64,000 nucleotides of DNA from Alteromonas stellipolaris (lineage in GTDB: Bacteria > Pseudomonadota > Gammaproteobacteria > Enterobacterales > Alteromonadaceae): contig NZ_CP013926.1 in NCBI RefSeq assembly GCF_001562115.1, positions 248,001 through 312,000 on the forward strand, in the 5' to 3' direction. The notes beneath the pieces are model-generated. The model was not told the origin of the DNA and made no database searches. It saw nothing but the letters and a program-made list of their open reading frames with translations. Below are positions 39,401 to 47,400 of the stretch, piece by piece. Position 1 is the first letter of the stretch. The number at the start of each line of letters is the position of its first letter. Both the position numbers and the translations under genes were made by a program.

Positions 39401-39627
39401 ACTTTTATAATAAACAACTCTTCAACTTCTTTTGCAGACGCACCGGGTAATGTTGCCGACACTCTAATGCTGTCTGGGCTTTGAGAGGGGAATAGCTGCT
39501 GTTTGACGGTTAGATAACTAAGCAAACCAATCAACACAATGAATGTCATCAAAAGGTTAGCCGCAACTGGGTTCTTGGCAAAATAGGCGATGAGGCCAGT
39601 GTGATTGTTGTTCGATTGGAAAGCCAT
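36484..39627 (-). CDS. RND-family efflux pump, inner-membrane subunit (HAE1 type)
   Basis: Proton-driven resistance-nodulation-division transporter of about 1,047 residues. The first transmembrane helix follows NPVAANLLMTFIVLIGLL. The proton-relay pair is visible in MVLGIVVDDAIVTAES (TM4), and the periplasmic domains and second half repeat the plan (LVAAAGVVINDSLVMIDYIN). I start at the ATG at 39627, which has GAGG five bases upstream; 39684 is the longest open start. The adaptor gene ends 7 bp earlier. No outer-membrane channel gene lies in the window, so a TolC elsewhere is needed. In this cluster it probably exports or protects against the peptide product. Confidence 0.92.
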   Translation of the reverse strand: MAFQSNNNHTGLIAYFAKNPVAANLLMTFIVLIGLLSYLTVKQQLFPSQSPDSIRVSATLPGASAKEVEELFIIKVEATLKGIPEIENVISNASRGQGRLTLRLANKSNQSRALEQVKTQVASIETFPISMSPPLVTLDNAAKNVMEISLVGDIAPSQLKLAGQKIKDELLLLDQVSLVELLAPKDEIAIEISPDKLRAFNLTIHDVSASISNHSLTQSAGMITSDQGNIAIRADKQALSMEDFASIPVKYGNDSGKVLLGEIAHIARNYVDGESYLTFSGRNAVSLIVNATEEQSIVDVASSVKQYIIQKNLTLPPGMMLETLVDYTYYLDARLQMMISNLLQGACLIALLLTIFLRFRLAMWVMAGLPICFFGAVMLMPLFGLSINIISLFAFIMVLGIVVDDAIVTAESVYTEVEAKGSRIDNVIAGVKKVATPATFGVITTMAVFFPFVFSSGPDSATFFTIAMVAILCLVFSLVESKLILPAHLSTLTLGTQNQSRWRARFNGYLNHFIKGPYQALLQKCIHNAWLTLTAFIAVFVVTLSLVTSNRVQFVANPSVPHDFPMISIQMTNDSSVERTIETLKKVERVVRGVDAQTQQEFGKKMVRDILALSDGRTASRLIIPLVNDDSRPYDTFELSRRWREAIPTLPGVKAISIKDDLNGSDSGGDFGYRLYGADIAQLRTAASTLVNELREQNGLVDINSSVDMASKEIQLSLKPVAYDMGLTLKDVATQVGFGFYGSEAQRVMNGNEEVRVLVRYPSNIRREVASLQYARVTSPSGQEVMLGDIAALSLVPGASTIRREEGVRNVYVWGSVDASVVSPHHAVTVIKSAILPMIMQKFPGVSTELGGDIQEQNSQMSEQLLFLCIGVIGIYIMLAVPLKSYVQPLLVLIAIPLSYTGAVLGHYLFSIPLSTMSVFGLVAAAGVVINDSLVMIDYINNAKARGIAGVQAIMEAGRVRFRPILITSLTTFAGVLPLMFETSLQAKLIVPMAVSLGWSVLFATLISLLLLPALFVIYTRGIQLQLINRSQLSKFRLKKTTQKPQQ

Positions 39628-39634
39628 CATTCCC

Positions 39635-40771
39635 TCACAATACCGGCGAAGCGGGTGAACGAGGGTTGACGATAGTGCCTTCAATTGGAAAATCCGGCAG
39701 ACTAGTCACTATAAGAGCAGTATTGCCCAAATCCCCTTTTACTAAATAAAAACCAGGCTCGGAACGCAGTACTGATACCGATTCATTCTTCAGCTGGTTA
39801 TCTTCATTGATAAGCCATACACCTTGGTCAACCAATGACTGGCGAGGTACTTTGTACGCTGACGTTATTTGCTTTCCCAGAAAACTAACTTCGACAAACT
39901 CACCAAAACGCATGGGTTGCCTATCTGTTGCAATTCCGTAAGGATCGTCAACCTTAACTACCACCTTGCGCATTCTCGTTATGCTATCGACGATACCAAG
40001 ATCTCGTGAAATATTAACTTGTCTTGAAACTCCGGTCGCGCTTTCTACTTTCGCTGGTAAGTCATTAATTTGGTCAGGCAAAAATGCGGCGTCGAAACCT
40101 GCAATGGGTACATGAATTTCTGCAAATTCAATGTTATGTAACAGGGCGACCGTTTGTCCCACATTGACAAATTGCCCTTTGCCAATGTCTCGCCGCACAA
40201 CAAGTGAATCAAATGGTGCTACCACATTACATTCATCCAGCATTCGCTCTGCGAGTTCTAGCTCTGCTAATGCAGCGTCAACTGCACGCTGAGCCTGAAG
40301 GAGTTGTGGCTCGCGTAAATACAGGGCGCTAATTTTTTCCTGTGCTACATCTGCTACGTCTTTGGCTGCAACATTAGCTTTGGCGCGCTCTTCAATTAGA
40401 CGAGTTCGTGCCATGGCATAATTTTCTTTCGATCTTAATACACGTGCGTGATAAGTATCGCTTTCTATTTTGAAGAGTAGTTCCCCCTTTTTGATGACTC
40501 CACCAGGGGTAAATTCTGGATTCCACTGTATGACTTTTCCCGACAACTCTGAAGAAAGTTGAGTACTTTCATAAGGAGCAATCTCACCATACCCACGGAT
40601 CATAATTTGGTGCTGCCTGAGTTCAACCTTTTGAATATCTACAACAGGAATGAAATCACTTCGAATATGACCGGTTTGCTCTACGGCAGTGGCATTGATA
40701 ACTAACACCATTATCAATGCCACTGAGCAGATTAAACCTACTAAACGTGTGCTTGAGATTAGTTTTTTCAT
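39635..40771 (-). CDS. RND periplasmic adaptor (membrane fusion protein)
   Basis: A 378-residue HlyD/AcrA-type adaptor. An N-terminal membrane anchor (LVGLICSVALIMVLVI) is followed by a beta-barrel/lipoyl segment (QIMIRGYGEIAPYESTQLSS; ELSGKVIQWNPEFTPGGVIKKGE split), a coiled-coil hairpin (NYAMARTRLIEERAKANVA through ALAELELAERML) and the returning lipoyl half (NVVAPFDSLVVRRDIGKGQ). I start at the ATG at 40771, with GGAG six bases upstream, rather than at 40816. It precedes the pump gene and follows the small-peptide gene by 77 bp. Confidence 0.92.
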   Translation of the reverse strand: MKKLISSTRLVGLICSVALIMVLVINATAVEQTGHIRSDFIPVVDIQKVELRQHQIMIRGYGEIAPYESTQLSSELSGKVIQWNPEFTPGGVIKKGELLFKIESDTYHARVLRSKENYAMARTRLIEERAKANVAAKDVADVAQEKISALYLREPQLLQAQRAVDAALAELELAERMLDECNVVAPFDSLVVRRDIGKGQFVNVGQTVALLHNIEFAEIHVPIAGFDAAFLPDQINDLPAKVESATGVSRQVNISRDLGIVDSITRMRKVVVKVDDPYGIATDRQPMRFGEFVEVSFLGKQITSAYKVPRQSLVDQGVWLINEDNQLKNESVSVLRSEPGFYLVKGDLGNTALIVTSLPDFPIEGTIVNPRSPASPVL

Positions 40772-40848
40772 TTCACACTCCGTGCAGGGCCGAAGTGATA
40801 CCACTTCGTAGCCCAAGGTTTGCGTTCGCGTTTACTGCTAAAAGTTGA

Positions 40849-41031
40849 TTATGAATCGGTGGCGTCACATACAGGTATGATGTAACAATGTAACGGCTTT
40901 GAGGAATCATCATCGGTTTGGCTATTTGTATCGTCAGCGGCGTGCGCAAATGCAGTAACTGTTGAAAACATTAAAATCGCAATGACCTTTGTAATTGCAG
41001 TAGTTGGATTAAAAGTGGCCTTCGAGTTCAT
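40849..41031 (-). CDS. Small secreted two-cysteine peptide of unknown function
   Basis: A 60-residue ORF with AAGGA nine bases upstream. It has a clear Sec signal peptide (KVIAILMFSTVTAFAHA) with predicted cleavage after AHA. The mature part would be about 29 residues: an acidic Asp/Ser/Thr/Asn-rich stretch followed by KPLHCYIIPVCDATDS. The two Cys enclose five residues and could form a disulfide loop in the periplasm. It is the first gene of the leftward adaptor-pump-thioesterase operon. No family is recognised. Possibilities include a pump accessory, a secreted peptide or an immunity factor; none is supported beyond position. Confidence 0.6.
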   Translation of the reverse strand: MNSKATFNPTTAITKVIAILMFSTVTAFAHAADDTNSQTDDDSSKPLHCYIIPVCDATDS

Positions 41032-41541
41032 TGTAACTTTTCCTTGTATTTAAATATTAAGATTGAGTGTGCTGGGGCGGTTGCCGGAAACACAATCTCA
41101 CTTTAGCCATAACCCAATGAACTTACATGCAACTTCTCATGACTAGTCATTACGTATTAGCGGTAGTGGCGTAAACGGAGGCGTGGAGATGTTACCTTTT
41201 GAGGTTTAAAATCAATAAAAACATAAGCTTGGAGTGGGTAACAAATAGTCACACGGTATTGAAGTGATGAGGTTTGACAAACAATTCTTTCTCTTTGAAA
41301 AATATAAAAATAGGTTTATTTACACGCTATTCTGCTAAATAAAGACTACATTTTTGAGAAAAGTCACACGATGGGTCTATTAAGACAAGAAATTAAATAA
41401 ACAAATTAGAATGGTTACCGGAAGAATGGGTGTCATTGAAGAAAAAAAGCCTTTGGGAATGGTGCAATCAAGTGCATAGCACACGTTGAGTTAGCCCGTT
41501 GCTAACTATTCTCGCTTTACTCCGTTTCATTTGGCAGGAGG
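41032..41541. other. 510-bp intergenic region with the promoter of the pump operon
   Basis: An A/T-rich gap between the regulator stop and the small-peptide start, both leftward, so it must hold the promoter of the peptide-adaptor-pump-thioesterase-PPTase operon. ATGACTAGTCAT at 41139-41150 is a perfect 12-bp palindrome about 110 bp upstream of the peptide start and is a candidate regulator site. A 23-codon + strand ORF at 41267-41338 has only a weak ribosome-binding signal and was not accepted. Confidence 0.5.
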
Positions 41542-43725
41542 TCACAGGTTTCTTATTTCTACCAACTCGGTAGAGGGAGTGTTTTCTTGCAATAACAGTA
41601 ACTTCTTCCCACTGGAATGCAGTTCAAATTTTGCATAGTAGGTGTTTTTCAGCCAGGGAATTGTGGTAGTTTGCTTCGTTTGCATGTCGATTTTATTTAA
41701 CGTAAAGTTTTTACCTTCTGGTGCTGAGTAGTAAAGTGTGTGGTCAAAGATATGCCAAGAAATATTTGAAAAGATAGGGATATTGCCTATAAATTTGCTC
41801 TGTTCAAGATTCCCTATCTGCGCTTTATGTAACTCACCGTCATTATTGAGGAGGTAGATGTGGCGACCTCCCTTGTCTTCTTTGGCCTCGATGATGTTCT
41901 CTAACAGCCGTTCGTGCTCTCCACTCTGTAAATTGTATTTGATGAGTGCAGTGGTGCCCAGTTCACGACGAGAGTAATAAATGCTCTGGCCATCGTCACT
42001 CCAGTTAGGGCGCTGGGCATTTTCCATTTGCTTGCTAACAAACTCAATATTTCCAGTACCCACGTCTAAAACAAATATCTGTTCCTCTTGAAGGCCTAAT
42101 ACAAGATCTTGCTTTGGATTAAACTGTAGGTTGTTAATTCGGTAACCTCGATCAAACTGGGTAAGTACTTCAAGACCGACTTGTGCAGAGTAACTTACTA
42201 TTTGTGAGGTATTTTTGATAACGGCCCTAAATACGACTTCGTCGGGATCGTTGCTGTAAATTGGATGCCCTTCATCTCCTAACATCGGTAATTCAAAGAA
42301 ATCTAACTGGTCATTTTCAGATGAAAAAAATGGGTTGGCTAACTCCTTAACATCGCGATTGTTGTCGTCAGCCGTATTTGCTATAAGGCAATCATTTCCG
42401 CAATGAGCGAACACAGATTTTAATTCGTATCCTTCGATAGGGAGGCTAGTGAAGGATTGCTTTTCATTGTTGAAAAAGTGTAGTTTTCCTTTAGTGGAAA
42501 AGTAGACACCAGTGCTTTTATTGTTCCAACTTAACGTTATCGGCGTACTTTCAACTTTTCTATCGCTAAGTATCTTGCCCCTTGTCACATCCACAATAAT
42601 AAGATGAACAAGGCCGTACCTCAAATACCTGAAGGTTGCTAAAAATCTTCCATCAGGGGAAAACTGTGCGGCGTAATCACCCAAGTTACCAATATTGGGA
42701 AAGGTAATTTGCGTAATTTCCCGCGTAGTAATGTTGATTGAAAAGATGGAATAGGGGTGATCTATGCTTTGACGGTGTGCAAAGTAAAGTGAGCTGTCAT
42801 CAGGCGACCAATCCAGACTCGGCTGAAGCGAGTCGTAGGAATAAATAACCTCGGATTTTTCAACTTTCATACTTTCTGAGATCGAAAGTATAACCAACTC
42901 TGCTTTATCACCTAATTGACGTTGATAAGCAATTTTCTTCCCATCATTAGACCACGAAGGTGCATTGTGGTTTGCACCGCCATTGGTTAGCTTTCTTATC
43001 GTATGCTTATCGGCCGTCCTAAGGTAGAGATCAAAAAAACCGTTGGCCGTTTTTCGGTGAGAAAAGATAATCGCACTGTTTTGCGCATTGTAATCTGTCC
43101 AATGCTCCTCGCCAGGCATAGACATCAAAGGTGTAATGGAAACAGTGTCATCAGACTTGAAAACTGTGGATGAAAGTAAATACAGTGCGAATATTAGGGC
43201 AAAGACTGTAAGCAAAGTCAGAACAACAAGTTTTCTCGTTTTATGTTTATCTGATGTTTTTGTAACTGGCTGCGGTTGTTTGCTCTGAAATGTTTTCAGG
43301 TCAGTGCTTGATGTTTCATTTTGGTCAGCTTCTATGGCAGTTTTAGGAATAGGGGGTATCGGTTGATGCTCATCAATAACAACATCGGCGATGAGCAAAT
43401 AGCCTTTATTTGGTACTGTTTTTATGTATTTGGGATCCCTAGGTTCGTCACCTAAGGCATCCCTCAATTTTTTTACAACACGACGAATCGCGTTATCAGA
43501 AACGACCCGGCCACCCCATACATTTTTAAGCAATTCTCTTTGACTAACATATTCACCTTTACGAGAAACAAGGTAGCAAAGCAATTCCATAGCGAGTGGC
43601 TCTAGCTTAATACGTTCTTCGCCGCGGGAAATACGCGACTTTTTGAAGTCAACGGCATAATCACCAACGATTATAATATTGCTGCCAAGCCAGTCTAAAT
43701 TTCCATATTTTTCTATACTTATCAT
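41542..43725 (-). CDS. CadC/ToxR-like membrane transcription regulator with TolB-type beta-propeller
   Basis: A regulator of about 727 residues. Residues about 18-113 are an OmpR/ToxR winged helix (KLEPLAMELLCYLVSRKGEY; ELLKNVWGGRVVSDNAIRRV; YIKTVPNKGYLLIADV). A single transmembrane helix follows near residues 163-188 (KLVVLTLLTVFALIFALYLL). The remaining 530 residues, predicted periplasmic, contain TolB/WD40-like propeller strands (NHNAPSWSNDGKKIAYQRQL; QPSLDWSPDDSSLYFAHR; RPNWSDDGQSIYYSRR). I start at the ATG at 43725, where homology begins; an upstream ATG at 43824 adds 33 residues. Divergent from the NRPS genes, so it likely controls the cluster in response to an envelope signal. Confidence 0.87.
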   Translation of the reverse strand: MISIEKYGNLDWLGSNIIIVGDYAVDFKKSRISRGEERIKLEPLAMELLCYLVSRKGEYVSQRELLKNVWGGRVVSDNAIRRVVKKLRDALGDEPRDPKYIKTVPNKGYLLIADVVIDEHQPIPPIPKTAIEADQNETSSTDLKTFQSKQPQPVTKTSDKHKTRKLVVLTLLTVFALIFALYLLSSTVFKSDDTVSITPLMSMPGEEHWTDYNAQNSAIIFSHRKTANGFFDLYLRTADKHTIRKLTNGGANHNAPSWSNDGKKIAYQRQLGDKAELVILSISESMKVEKSEVIYSYDSLQPSLDWSPDDSSLYFAHRQSIDHPYSIFSINITTREITQITFPNIGNLGDYAAQFSPDGRFLATFRYLRYGLVHLIIVDVTRGKILSDRKVESTPITLSWNNKSTGVYFSTKGKLHFFNNEKQSFTSLPIEGYELKSVFAHCGNDCLIANTADDNNRDVKELANPFFSSENDQLDFFELPMLGDEGHPIYSNDPDEVVFRAVIKNTSQIVSYSAQVGLEVLTQFDRGYRINNLQFNPKQDLVLGLQEEQIFVLDVGTGNIEFVSKQMENAQRPNWSDDGQSIYYSRRELGTTALIKYNLQSGEHERLLENIIEAKEDKGGRHIYLLNNDGELHKAQIGNLEQSKFIGNIPIFSNISWHIFDHTLYYSAPEGKNFTLNKIDMQTKQTTTIPWLKNTYYAKFELHSSGKKLLLLQENTPSTELVEIRNL

Positions 43726-43882
43726 ATAGTAATTCGCAATGTTATTAGTGTGATTATATGTTACCAAGCCAATATAGCACAAATAATAACGAGAAGTGTT
43801 TTGGCATGTATGATTTTTCACCACAGTATAGATTTACGACTTAAACAACGTGATTTGAACAGCTGTTAGGGGAAGAAATCCT

Positions 43883-44446
43883 GTGGTGTACTTGTTATTA
43901 ATAAACAAAGTTAATACGCAGTTTGTTGTACTTGCTGTGTGTCTGCTTCATTTTCCTGCACACGTTGCCGAAATGGAATTGGCCAATGTTGTTCGTGATA
44001 CCACTGGTGGCAGAAGCAATGCGACTACGTTTTATTCTCGGTTACTGAAAAGCGGTGTTCTCGCAGCAGCCTCATCTCTTTTTCCACATCACCATCAAAT
44101 AACGAGAAACGCAGACAGCAATCAGCTTTCTTCTTTCAGTCAAATAACACTCGGCGATTGTTATATCAACAGTCCAAAAGGTGAGGACGCGACGAGATCT
44201 TCAAGCACCCAGCGTATGCAGGGGCTGCTCAGATACGTAGCTGAACAGAATAGGGGATCGCTCCCGATAGATCACCGCATATTAGAAAAAGACGCCTGGA
44301 GCCTATGCAGCGCAGTAGAGTTTGCATTCGGTCCGGTTTCACCACTCCATTTCATCACCGGCAGTCATCCGTCCGAACCAAGAGGCAACGATATCGGTGA
44401 CGCACAATTTCAAACTTACAAAACAGGGAACTTCAATGAATTGTGA
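43883..44446 (+). CDS. Doubtful ORF preceding the first NRPS gene
   Basis: A 187-codon frame with a GTG start, AGGGGAAG seven bases upstream and a hydrophobic N terminus (MVYLLLINKVNTQFVVLAVC), ending 11 bp inside the NRPS start. It resembles nothing I recognise, and its later part is rich in Ser, His and Gln without obvious domains. It may be a small membrane or leader protein coupled to NRPS translation, or simply chance in the 710-bp regulatory gap (43726-44435) between the regulator and NRPS genes. No other gene or clear operator was found in that gap. Confidence 0.3.
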   Translation: MVYLLLINKVNTQFVVLAVCLLHFPAHVAEMELANVVRDTTGGRSNATTFYSRLLKSGVLAAASSLFPHHHQITRNADSNQLSSFSQITLGDCYINSPKGEDATRSSSTQRMQGLLRYVAEQNRGSLPIDHRILEKDAWSLCSAVEFAFGPVSPLHFITGSHPSEPRGNDIGDAQFQTYKTGNFNEL

Positions 44447-47400
44447 AAGCGCATCACCTCCAAATAGTTATTCGTTAACGTCTTCACAGATGGAGATATA
44501 TCTGGATCAGGCTCGCGACCCCAGTAGTACAGCGTACAACACAGGTGGCTATGCACGATTTTTCAATCCACTTGATGTCGAAGCGATGCAACGCGCCATT
44601 GATAGTGTAATCAAGAGTCATGACGTGTTTCATATTGCATTTACAGAGCAGGACGGAGAAGTCGTACAAACCTATAATACGTCAAAGACAAAAGTACAGT
44701 ACCTGGATTTTGCCGATTGTGAGGATCCGCAAACTGAAGCTCGAGTATGGGTTGAAGAGCAATTTCAACTGGTATTTCAGCTAAATGAGCATGGCCTCTA
44801 CAGCACTTATGTCCTCAAAGTCTCAGATAAGGAGTATTGGTTAGTACTCTATGCACATCATCTCATCTTGGATGGCCTAAGTTACGGCATTTGGACCGAA
44901 AATATTTTCAGAGAATATTTTGCTCTGACAGGGGGGCGGTTCAAAGAGGTTGACGAACCAGTCCAATTTCAAGAGCTCGCCGAAAAATCATACAAGTATG
45001 CAGCAAGTAAGTCCTTTGCGAAGTCGGCTGGATTCTGGCAGCAGCAGTTGGAGCGTCAGTTTGAACCAGTTTTAAAGCCACGCCACACGTTAAGCGATAG
45101 TGACTCTGGAACATGTATGGTGAGCAAAGTAATTTGCCCTGCCTATTATCAACGCCTGATTGATTTTTCAGAATCTATCGGTACCACTATTCATCAGCTT
45201 TTTATCGGCACACTTTACAGTTACTTCGCAGCGTGCTCCGGAAGGAAACTGATTCCAATTTGTTTACCTTTTCACAATCGTACCGGCCCTGCAAAGCGGG
45301 CGATAGGGTGCTTTGCCAGTGTAAGCCCGTTGTTGTTGAATGTTGATACGACCAGCTCTTTCCCCGATTTACTTGCTGGCTTAAGCGATGGGTTACGGTC
45401 AATATCGCGACACACTAAATATCCAATCAGTAAGGTGCTGCATCAGGCCCGAAAACATCAACCACATATCAATCATCTTTTTGATATTAATTTTAATTAC
45501 TACAAAGTTGCATTCGATATTGATACGAATGGCGCTGAACTTGAAACAAACTCATTGCGCACAGGACAGCAGCCCCCTTTCAAGTTTCATTTGTGTGAGT
45601 TCAGGGCTAAGCAGGACATTCAAATACAAATAGAGGCACAGCTAGCCTATTTCTCAGAGCATGAGTGTGAAAGCATTTTAGAACGAGTCATGTTCATGAT
45701 TGAGCAAATTGTCGCTAACCCACAAATTCGTATAGATGAGTTCAAGCTTGTTGGTCCCAAAGATCAAAACAATTATGCAAATCTCAATCACAGAGCTAAT
45801 GAAGTCAGTAGCCTTAGCAATATAACGCTTTGTCAGCTATTTGAACAACATGCTCATGACAAGCCTCACGATAGTGCCATTGTATTCAAAGACCAATCTC
45901 TCACGTTTGAGGCGCTGAATAAAAAAGCGAATCAATTGGCCAATAAGATTTTAAACCTTAACGCCAAGACTGATACAAATGTGCCCAAACCGGTTGGCTT
46001 ATGTGTTAATCGCTCTATCGAAATGCTCATCGGGCTATTAGGCATTGTCAAAGCGGGAGCCGCTTACGTGCCGATAGATCCAAAAGCCCCCGCAGAGCGG
46101 CTTAGGTACATACGAGAAAATGCAGATTTGGACATCATTGTTTCAGATCATAGCAGCAGCGTGCTTTTGCCAGATGCCCTGCCGCATACAGTGCTAATCG
46201 ATGAGGCGCTCGATCCTCAATGGCTCGCGCAATACTCGGTCAGTAATTTGGGTGTACCTGTGTCATATGAGGACGCGATGTACATTATTTACACCTCTGG
46301 CTCTACTGGACATCCCAAAGGCGTAAGTGTTTCCAACGCCAATGTCATGCACTTGCAAAATGCTATGGTGAAGACACTAAGCGAACATAATTTGCAAGCC
46401 CCATTCAAATGGGCCTGGAACGCGCCCGTATACTTTGATGCCTCCGTTCAGGCACTTACCCTTCTTGCAAAAGGCGCAGAGCTATATCTTCTGGATGATG
46501 AGCACAGAACTGAGCCTGATCTGCTTGCCCGATATCTGGATAGCCAGAAGATTGACCTTCTGGATACCACCCCGTCACTGCTGGATGTTCTGATTAAAGC
46601 GGCTGACTTCGCGCAAGTGAAATTACCTAACTTACTTGTTGGTGGAGAAGCGATTTCATCGACACTCTGGCAGCAAATCAGCAAGCACTGTAATCGTTCA
46701 AAGCGTTTTGCTCTGAACGTGTATGGGCCGACAGAGTGCACGGTAAACACAACATTTGCGCTAATTGAAGCGAACCGGGCACCAACGATAGGTAAGAGTT
46801 TACCTGGAACGGAAGTATTTGTTCTTAATGAAAGCAAGCAGTTACTCCCTCATGGTGTTGAAGGTGAGCTGGCAATTGGTGGTCATGGCGTCGCCCAGGG
46901 GTACATCAATAATCCGGTGATGACTGATAAACATTTTATCAGTCATCCAAACATTGGCCGACTTTACCTTACTGGTGATCTGGTCAGTTTGTCAGCGGAC
47001 GGAAACCTGGAATACAAAGGTCGTGTTGACCATCAAATAAAGCTGCGCGGCCACAGAGTTGAACTTGGGGAAATTGAGGAAGTGTTATGCCGACATGACA
47101 GCGTCAGCGGTGCGGTAGTAACGTTTGAAAATGAACAACTTAGAGCCTTTGTTGTGTCAGAGGACGTTTCTCAGAATGCGCTTCAGCGATACCTTAAAAA
47201 ATTGCTCCCTTCCTATATGCAGGTTAGCCACATCGAATTTATTCCAGAGATTCCCATCACGATAAATGGGAAGAAAGATCGCAAAAAACTTGCGGCGATG
47301 AAAGTGGAATCAATTACAGACCAGTACGTTGCTCCTCAAAACGAGACTCAAAGTGCCATTCAACAAATTTGGCACAAGCTCCTTGAGCGCGAAGACATTG

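Noticed and set aside
37652..39484. Several + strand ORFs of 69-132 codons inside the RND pump gene
   Set aside because: Antisense shadows of a conserved transporter gene with no independent start signals or family likeness.
41267..41338. 23-codon + strand ORF upstream of the pump operon
   Set aside because: Weak ribosome-binding signal, no family likeness, and opposite to the flanking genes.
43726..43824. Extended N terminus for the CadC-like regulator
   Set aside because: The added 33 residues lie before the winged helix and look random; the ATG at 43725 is preferred, though neither start has a strong ribosome-binding site.
44322..44435. Extended N terminus for the first NRPS
   Set aside because: The extra 38 residues resemble no NRPS sequence, and the ATG at 44436 has a good ribosome-binding site and starts just before the C domain.
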